From positions 1 to 35,914 of IMG/VR virus record IMGVR_UViG_3300025131_007717: 35,914 nt of DNA; one strand, written 5' to 3'. Below, in pieces: positions 30,709 to 35,914 of the stretch; within the stretch, counting starts at the first letter, position 1; each line of letters starts with the position of its first letter. Made by a program: the position numbers and the translations under genes. The notes beneath the pieces were generated by a model. That model saw only the letters and a program-made list of their open reading frames with translations. It ran no database searches and was not told where the DNA came from. Origin of the DNA: a virus.

Positions 30709-31108
30709 AACGTTTAATCTTTATATAGATAATATCATCAACTTCTGTCTGAATCCTTTTAAGACCTTCATCATTGGTTAATAGCATTGTATTTCTATAA
30801 TTTTCCCAATCTAGTTGATAAGATGTATCTAGTACACCATTATTCAAAACTGTTATTAGAGCATTTAAAGCGTTTATTGTATATAAACTATTAGTTGCTT
30901 TCTTTCTATGTAAAAGGATAGTATTATCTAATTCAGAATAATTTTCATCTACAGAAATATTATATGTACACATCAACTCGTTAGAGTTTTCAACGTTTCT
31001 TAATAGAAAGATTTTATTATATAATATATCATACTTTTCTATTATTAAATCAAGTGTTTTACGCTTTTGTTTTGGACTTGTAAATGTACATAGTAAATTA
31101 GTTCTCAT
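30707..31108 (-). CDS. Unknown conserved-looking phage protein
   Basis: A 133-residue protein beginning MRTNLLCTFTSPKQKRKTLD, with an alternating strand-helix pattern (KIFLLRNVENSNELMCTYNI around 32-51) and a second half containing LYTINALNALITVL and VDDIIYIKIKR. I have a general impression of similar proteins in marine phages but cannot name a family. AGGGAA precedes the start. It follows the 683-residue gene by 11 nt and probably shares its transcript, which suggests a late function. Confidence 0.72.
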   Translation of the reverse strand: MRTNLLCTFTSPKQKRKTLDLIIEKYDILYNKIFLLRNVENSNELMCTYNISVDENYSELDNTILLHRKKATNSLYTINALNALITVLNNGVLDTSYQLDWENYRNTMLLTNDEGLKRIQTEVDDIIYIKIKR

Positions 31109-31119
31109 TCTATTATTCC

Positions 31120-33171
31120 CTATCTACATACCTTTTTAAGATTACCAGCATATACTGCATTAGGTCTTGCCACCCAATTTCCATTTTTATCTTGAGCTGG
31201 TTCAAAACCTGGGCTTGCTTGGAATGCCATATTATTTATGCAATTTATACCATCGCTCATTTCTATCTCACCAGTCTTAGTATTTGCGTTTGCGTTTGCA
31301 TAATCTTGAAAAGCTAAATCATTGTTATGTACTTCCTGTAGGATTAACCCTCCTCTAGAATATTGTTCCATGCCATCAAGTAACATTTTCTTATTTTCAT
31401 CAGTCATTCCTTTATACTTACCATCAGCTTCCCACTTTGCTAGATTATCCTCTGCCCATTGTCTAGGCGTCCTTCCATCTTTGAATTTAAGATCTCCCTT
31501 TATTAAGCCTGCCTTTCTTGCTGCTTTTTCTTCTTTGTCTAATACAGCCTTACCAGATTGTATCTTTTCTTCTGATAATTCAGCACCTTTACTTTTACCC
31601 CCAATAAAATTATTATGTTGGTTTAATACATTTGTTAAACTTTCTTTAGTAGTTTCTGTTTTGAAAGTAGTCATTCCTAATTTTGCAGTAAATCCTGATG
31701 CTGCTCCTCCATCTTTCTTAACACTTAAGCCACCAGCATCTGTCATAGTAACTATGGTTTCTCCTCCAGCTGCTATTTTCTTAATGTAGTCTGGGTCATT
31801 TGGATCTAAGTCTTCAATTGGAAATTGTATTAAATCTGCTACAGGAAATGTTTCACCTGCTGGTGCTATTGTTGGTTTGCCATTTTTATTGTTGGCAAGT
31901 AATACTAATGATTCAGCTAGATCTGGTGCTGCTTTCGAAATAGAAGCAGCATTACCCATCCTCTTTAAAATTTCCATAGACTCTTTTTCATACTCAGAAG
32001 GGTCATCTATATTTGATAGATTTTCTAGATCGGTCACTATCTGTTTTTCAGCTTTTGTAGGATTTTCACCTAGAGCTTCTTCCAATTTATTAGCTATTAC
32101 CTTGGGGCCTTCTTTTGCTAACTTATCTCTACCCTCTTTAGTTGCAGGGTTTGCACCTTCTACTAATGATACTGAGTCTAGGTTATCTATCTTATCGTAA
32201 GAATCTATAAGATTGTTATATCTTATAATACCACTTTGTAATTGTTCAACTTTGTGTTCTACATCTTCATCAGATATACCAGGATTCTGTTCTTTATATT
32301 CTACAATTTCTTTTATTAGTGAATCTGTATCTGGCATTGACTGTCTTCTCATGGTATGATCTCCAACTTTTACTTCAGTGATCTTTCCATCAACTCTAGT
32401 CTTTTCAACTTTGTTTGAAATAGTTTTACCCATTTTACTCAAGGTTAAGATTTTACCACCAATCTTAACTGGTACAGACTCAGAGGAAGTTACAGGATCA
32501 GCTTTTTCCATTCCCTTATCTACCATGCTTTGTTTTACTGCCTTACCAGCTTCTCCTGTACCAAATTTCAATTTATCTCTAGCACCCTGTTTGAAGTTTC
32601 CAGGTTTTTGATTTGCTAAATATATAGTTGTTTCATTAGGATTATCTTTTATTCTTGCATATTTGTTTAGTGTTGCCATTTCTTCTTTACTAACATCATC
32701 GCCATTTATCAATTTAGGTAATGCTTCAGAGAAGACTTTAGAATCTTGTTCATTTGCAAAAGCAATATTGTCAATCTTAGCTTTGGATTTTTCAATAAAC
32801 CCTGGTTTGGCTTTATCTATTTTTTTCTGTAGTTTTTCATCTGCCTTTGCATCTGTAGGTTTAGCTTTTGGCTTTTTCTTTTTCACCGTATCTTTTGCTT
32901 TAGGGTCAGCATCACCAGCAGTAGTATCCTTTCCACCTATATTAACTTTAGTGGTTGATCTCATATCATGCTGGGCATTATATTTTGCAAACTCTGCTTT
33001 ATTTTTAAAGTCTATTTCAGCAATGAATTTATTTATAAACTCCTCTGTCATTCCGTTTGCACGCAAAGTTGTTTCAAGAAGATCTAAGTGATCTTTCTTG
33101 CCAGGATCGGGCATACCATCATTTACTCGCCAAGCCCAATCTTTAACTAGTTTATCAATTAACATATTCAT
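31120..33171 (-). CDS. Large virion-type protein (683 residues), function unknown
   Basis: It opens with DKLVKDWAWRVNDGMPDP (6-23), a motif I associate with large structural proteins of marine T4-like phages. A segment around 67-88 (DMRSTTKVNIGGKDTTAGDA) follows, then a Lys/Ala-rich low-complexity stretch (about 88-120), long acidic helical regions, and a C-terminal part with INCINNMAFQASPGF ending LKKVCR. There is no signal peptide or membrane segment. A tail, baseplate or internal head protein is likely; the exact role is not visible. The start lies 5 nt after the GATATTTAT element; no ribosome site is visible. Confidence 0.78.
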   Translation of the reverse strand: MNMLIDKLVKDWAWRVNDGMPDPGKKDHLDLLETTLRANGMTEEFINKFIAEIDFKNKAEFAKYNAQHDMRSTTKVNIGGKDTTAGDADPKAKDTVKKKKPKAKPTDAKADEKLQKKIDKAKPGFIEKSKAKIDNIAFANEQDSKVFSEALPKLINGDDVSKEEMATLNKYARIKDNPNETTIYLANQKPGNFKQGARDKLKFGTGEAGKAVKQSMVDKGMEKADPVTSSESVPVKIGGKILTLSKMGKTISNKVEKTRVDGKITEVKVGDHTMRRQSMPDTDSLIKEIVEYKEQNPGISDEDVEHKVEQLQSGIIRYNNLIDSYDKIDNLDSVSLVEGANPATKEGRDKLAKEGPKVIANKLEEALGENPTKAEKQIVTDLENLSNIDDPSEYEKESMEILKRMGNAASISKAAPDLAESLVLLANNKNGKPTIAPAGETFPVADLIQFPIEDLDPNDPDYIKKIAAGGETIVTMTDAGGLSVKKDGGAASGFTAKLGMTTFKTETTKESLTNVLNQHNNFIGGKSKGAELSEEKIQSGKAVLDKEEKAARKAGLIKGDLKFKDGRTPRQWAEDNLAKWEADGKYKGMTDENKKMLLDGMEQYSRGGLILQEVHNNDLAFQDYANANANTKTGEIEMSDGINCINNMAFQASPGFEPAQDKNGNWVARPNAVYAGNLKKVCR

Positions 33172-33176
33172 TGTTT

Positions 33177-33201
33177 ATAAATATCAAAAAACTAAGCTAA
33201 A
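33177..33201 (-). promoter_or_regulatory. Candidate late promoter element (GATATTTAT with TTTAGCTT box)
   Basis: Minus-strand TTTAGCTT followed by TTTGATATTTAT, overlapping the last codons of the PolA-like gene and ending 5 nt before the start of the 683-residue virion-type gene. It matches the element at 806-830 at about 21 of 25 positions, although one lies partly in coding sequence and the other is intergenic. Confidence 0.48.
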
Positions 33202-34217
33202 AGTTTCATATCATTGTAGTTATTACCAGTGTGTATTTTTACTGGGAAGTCTAATTCTTTTGCTATTGTGTCTTTCAAATTCATCTCCTCTTTAGATATA
33301 TCAAATAGAAATGCATCATACGTATATAATATCAATTTAGATTGTTTCCCTTCTAGGATATTTTCCATATTCTGAATTGTTTTTATATTTCTTTCTGTTT
33401 CGTAAGCTTGTATTAAATAATTAAATAACTTTTGAGGGTTCATGTCTGCCAGATTTCTTTTATATAACCTTCGCTTGAAGACTGGAGTCTGAATATAACC
33501 CTTGTTATTATAAATATCCCATAAGTTAGAAATGTAAGCTTTAACTTTATCGAAATATTCAATACCTTCCAATTCTTTAGGTACTCCCCCATAAAGAACT
33601 TGGAAAGACATAGATTTTGATTGCTTATATTCTTCCTTCGTAACAGACTTAACACCGTAAAATTGCTTTGCAAAATATTCGTGTACTGAAGATGATGGTA
33701 ATTTGTAATCTATAAGGGCTGCAATTAGTCTAATGTGATATGCATCAAAATCCATTTCTAATAAACACCCAGAATTAAATCTACTTATATACTTTTCTCT
33801 AGTTCCATCAGCTTTATTTAATGCTGCATAATTAATACCCTTGTTTGCATTAGAGGGTCTGCCAGTAATAGTAAATAAATTATACTTAGAATACTCATAG
33901 CCGCTATTAGTATATAAACCATTTCTTTCTATTCTATTAAAAATTGGTAAAATCAGATTTTCGTAAGTTTCAGCCACTTGTGAATCATAGTCTGAAATAT
34001 CTAGGCTGTCTAAGAAAGCTTTTAATCTTTCAATATATTCACGATGTTTGCAGTTTGGTATTACATCAGATATATCTTGACGATTCCAATATAATCGATT
34101 GAAGAATTTTTGCGCCTCAGGTTTTAATATATCCAAATCTATACTCTTTCCATCTTTAATATAGGTTTGTACACGCACTTTATTTTCTAAATCTATTGTA
34201 ACCTGGTTTATTTTCAT
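33192..34217 (-). CDS. Compact family A DNA polymerase-like protein (palm/fingers only)
   Basis: A 341-residue protein with family A polymerase motifs: TGRPSNANKGINY (118-130, compare TGR-S...NLQNIP), motif A LEMDFDAYHIRLIAAL (153-168, Asp156), motif B KSMSFQVLYGG (201-211, equivalents of Lys758, Phe762 and Tyr766 of E. coli Pol I), N-x3-Q at Asn266/Gln270, and motif C YTYDAFLFD (298-306, Asp301, with Ala replacing the second acidic residue). Arg754 is replaced by Tyr197. No 3'-5' or 5'-3' exonuclease domain exists. It lies among virion-type genes behind promoter copy 6, its start 4 nt after the box. A repair, gap-filling or degenerate role is possible. Confidence 0.82.
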   Translation of the reverse strand: MKINQVTIDLENKVRVQTYIKDGKSIDLDILKPEAQKFFNRLYWNRQDISDVIPNCKHREYIERLKAFLDSLDISDYDSQVAETYENLILPIFNRIERNGLYTNSGYEYSKYNLFTITGRPSNANKGINYAALNKADGTREKYISRFNSGCLLEMDFDAYHIRLIAALIDYKLPSSSVHEYFAKQFYGVKSVTKEEYKQSKSMSFQVLYGGVPKELEGIEYFDKVKAYISNLWDIYNNKGYIQTPVFKRRLYKRNLADMNPQKLFNYLIQAYETERNIKTIQNMENILEGKQSKLILYTYDAFLFDISKEEMNLKDTIAKELDFPVKIHTGNNYNDMKLLA

Positions 34218-34221
34218 ACTT

Positions 34222-34253
34222 CTAATATAATCAATTTTTACGACTTATCGAAC
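34222..34253 (-). promoter_or_regulatory. Shared phage promoter (GATAAGTC-N12-TATATTAG), copy 6
   Basis: Minus strand GTTCGATAAGTC, 12 nt, then TATATTAG, only 4 nt before the PolA-like start codon. The box overlaps the end of the preceding gene, whose TAA stop lies inside GATAAGTC. The TTTG of other copies is not kept here. Confidence 0.8.
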
Positions 34254-34640
34254 AAATTTGGCAAAATCTTTTATAGTATTTTTAAGCTGTGGCAGCTTTT
34301 TACTTGCTAAGTTACAATAGTATTCATTAACGGAATTTACTGTTATTGCTGTCATTTTATTTACAATTGGTAAATTGGTTCTAGTTATATACCAATTCAT
34401 TGAAGCTTTTTTATAAAGACCTTTTGGTAAGTCTGAAAATTTACTTGAAAAGAACTTAAAATCTGTTTCTATTGCTTCATGTGAGTCGTATCTTGCTATG
34501 AAAAATCTTTTGAAGTATCCCTTCTTATAATCCTTTTCATTAGGTTTACGGAAAATATTTACTGGTGATATTGTAGGCTTACCAAAATCGTCTGTCAATT
34601 GTCCATAAGTGCTATTACTATCTATATTTTCATCTATCAT
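34245..34640 (-). CDS. Small virion-type protein
   Basis: A 131-residue protein. I chose the ATG at 34640 because it overlaps the upstream stop as ATGA; the longer in-frame start at 34733 would read 97 nt into that gene. Segments include TYGQLTDDFGKPTISPVNIF and GYFKRFFIARYDSHEAIE, the latter resembling a motif of phage structural proteins. The C-terminal half is helical and basic. Being coupled to the hub-like gene suggests a tail or baseplate part. The stop codon lies within promoter copy 6. Confidence 0.7.
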   Translation of the reverse strand: MIDENIDSNSTYGQLTDDFGKPTISPVNIFRKPNEKDYKKGYFKRFFIARYDSHEAIETDFKFFSSKFSDLPKGLYKKASMNWYITRTNLPIVNKMTAITVNSVNEYYCNLASKKLPQLKNTIKDFAKFVR

Positions 34641-35914
34641 CCTTTTATCTCTACTCCTATTTTTGCAAATAATGGAAGGGGTCTTTCCTTCTGTGGTATC
34701 ATTCTCATCATACAAGTTAAAGTGGTGGTCCAACCGCTATCGCTTATACCATTACTAACTTTTGTAATTTGAAATAATACTTTATCTTTATATCTATTAG
34801 GTAATACTCCCCCATCTTCTACTACATCCATTGTTAAACTGTTACCCTGGTATATTCCTGATATACCGTCTAGAGTCAAAGATAATTCAAGAGGTAATAA
34901 TCTGGGAGCTGCAACAGCATTTTCTTTCATATTCTCAGCTAAGTGTAGTTTTGAACCAAAGACTAAATTATTAACTATTTGCTTTTGGGCTTGTCTTGGG
35001 CTTAAAGAATCTTTCCTTTCTGGTGTTTGCATAAATTGATTTGCAAAAGTTGTAGACCAATCCAATATAAGATTTGCCTTTTTTTCAATAAAATCCGCTT
35101 TTAATCTACCCGGTGATTTGCTTTTCTTTCCCAAGTTTCCAGAATAAAACCCATCTATTATTTGGTCCCCATAAATATTAAATGAATTTGCAGTTTTATC
35201 TCCCGTATTTAAAGATGGATTTTTATTAGAGATAAAAGCCATTGAAGCTACTGCTTTTGGTAGCTTAGAAGCCATGGATACAGTCTTCAAGATATTTCCA
35301 CTTCCTATACCTTTAAATCTATAGTGCTTTGAAATAGATGATGGTTCTAGTATTTCTCCCTTTTTAGAACTTAAACTTTTGACACCATCTAAAAATGGAT
35401 TTAATTCTCTTTTTTGTGTTTTGGCTCCCATTACATAATTTTTATCTACAACTTGTAATACATGAGAATCACTTTCGTTTGCTTGTAGGGCAAAATCCCA
35501 AGGGTTACCGCAAGCATCGTTTATATCTGCTAATAAAGTTGTAACAAAACCTTCAAAGGATCTCTGACTATTAAGTACTGATATAACATGTTTAGTATTT
35601 ACTAGTATATCTCTAATATTTCCACTAGAATAATTTCCAAATTGAGTAATTTCACTTTCTTTTATATTATTTGTGAAAAATCTTCCTTCTCCTTTCACAA
35701 TATCATCAAAAGCATATTTATTGATATCTTTAAAATTAGCAGCTACTTCAGCATTAAATGGTTTCTCATCAGCATCTAACTCAACACCAATCTCCTCAGC
35801 TATGGTGAGCATATCTTTTACCCTGTCGAAATGAGCATCAGATTGTTTATCTGTTAGCATGCAGATATGTGGGTCCATTGACATAATACAAGGATGATTG
35901 ATACATTGATTAGA
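34637..35914 (-). CDS. Baseplate/tail hub-like structural protein, 5' end cut by the window
   Basis: At least 425 codons; the frame stays open from the ATG at 35884 to the window edge (upstream residues include NHPCI), and no ribosome site precedes that ATG, so the real start lies outside the window. The C-terminal part LLPLELSLTLDGISGIYQGN, followed by LPNRYKDKVLFQITKVSNGI and WTTTLTC, matches a pattern of phage tail/baseplate proteins (LSL-x-DGISG...F-I-x-x-V-x-H-x-I...W-T-T). Earlier parts are rich in Asn, Ser and Lys. It is followed by the small virion-type gene with an ATGA overlap. Exact place in the tail is not known. Confidence 0.75.
   Translation of the reverse strand, partial: SNQCINHPCIMSMDPHICMLTDKQSDAHFDRVKDMLTIAEEIGVELDADEKPFNAEVAANFKDINKYAFDDIVKGEGRFFTNNIKESEITQFGNYSSGNIRDILVNTKHVISVLNSQRSFEGFVTTLLADINDACGNPWDFALQANESDSHVLQVVDKNYVMGAKTQKRELNPFLDGVKSLSSKKGEILEPSSISKHYRFKGIGSGNILKTVSMASKLPKAVASMAFISNKNPSLNTGDKTANSFNIYGDQIIDGFYSGNLGKKSKSPGRLKADFIEKKANLILDWSTTFANQFMQTPERKDSLSPRQAQKQIVNNLVFGSKLHLAENMKENAVAAPRLLPLELSLTLDGISGIYQGNSLTMDVVEDGGVLPNRYKDKVLFQITKVSNGISDSGWTTTLTCMMRMIPQKERPLPLFAKIGVEIKG

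Noticed and set aside
31322-33091. Plus-strand open frames of 107-155 codons opposite the 683-residue gene
   Set aside because: They are complements of a strongly supported minus-strand gene, are Ser/Leu/Pro-rich, and lack ribosome sites and recognisable domains.
33177-33185. T4 late promoter TATAAATA on the plus strand at the reverse complement of the GATATTTAT element
   Set aside because: It would fire away from every gene in the window; the minus-strand reading fits gene direction.
34641-34733. Longer start for the small virion-type protein
   Set aside because: The ATGA overlap at 34640 is the usual junction in this genome; the longer version has no ribosome site.
1-35914. tRNA genes
   Set aside because: Scanning gaps for T-loop-like GGTTCGA and acceptor pairing found only coding matches; gaps are mostly too short to hold a tRNA.

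Overview
The window is a single, densely packed, AT-rich stretch (roughly 30% GC by eye) in which every supported gene lies on the minus strand. I read it as part of the genome of a large tailed phage with a T4-type replication module, probably marine. The replication set includes a family B DNA polymerase, RecA/UvsX recombinase, gp32-like single-strand binding protein, DnaB/gp41-like helicase and a FEN/RNase H-type 5' exonuclease. Short or overlapping junctions (ATGA, TAATG), virion-type proteins at the right end and a large accessory glycan cluster fit this. No integrase, tRNA, rRNA, insertion sequence or CRISPR array was seen. The host is uncertain. A 57-residue Hc1/histone H1-like protein and -7 boxes close to the Bacteroidota TAnnTTTG form point to Bacteroidota. 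Many strong Shine-Dalgarno sequences (AGGAG type) do not fit the usual translation habits of that phylum.

Reading in the direction of transcription (right to left): (1) 35914-30247 holds virion-type proteins (a baseplate/hub-like protein, a small structural candidate, a 683-residue virion candidate and two conserved-looking unknowns), with a compact family A DNA polymerase-like gene among them. (2) 30165-25124 holds a small membrane protein, the Hc1-like protein, SSB, RecA/UvsX, exonuclease and helicase. (3) 25026-20892 makes DNA precursors: B12-dependent ribonucleotide reductase NrdJ, two small proteins, a dNMP kinase-like protein, a thymidylate synthase/dCMP hydroxymethylase-family enzyme and dUTPase. 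(4) 20819-16361 holds family B DNA polymerase, GroES and GroEL. (5) 16357-14148 holds small phage proteins: zinc ribbon, DUF3310, Cas4-like Fe-S nuclease, Smr domain, DUF2493/SLOG and a ribbon-helix-helix protein. (6) 14142-1359 is a cluster of about 16 genes dominated by glycosyltransferases, with nucleotide-sugar epimerase/dehydratases, a sugar aminotransferase, methyltransferases and a sulfotransferase-like protein. (7) 1374-1 holds three unknown proteins, the last running off the window.

The clearest feature not explained by gene families is a six-copy intergenic element, GATARGTY-N12-TATATTAG, with exactly the same 12-nt spacing each time and always pointing at the next gene. It precedes the PolA-like, membrane protein, Hc1/SSB/recA, dNMP kinase, PolB and GT9-like genes. 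It looks like a phage middle-type promoter with an activator box (analogous to, but not the same sequence as, T4 MotA promoters). At two sites the start codon lies only 4 nt beyond the element, implying leaderless or nearly leaderless mRNAs. A second shared element, (G)ATATTTATW, lies upstream of other genes including two virion-region genes where the similarity extends over 25 nt; it may be a late promoter. Other points to check are the second DNA polymerase, an Asp-type nucleotide pocket in the TS-family enzyme (possible modified cytosine), mutually exclusive hairpins in front of nrdJ, and an in-frame internal start in the left-edge gene.
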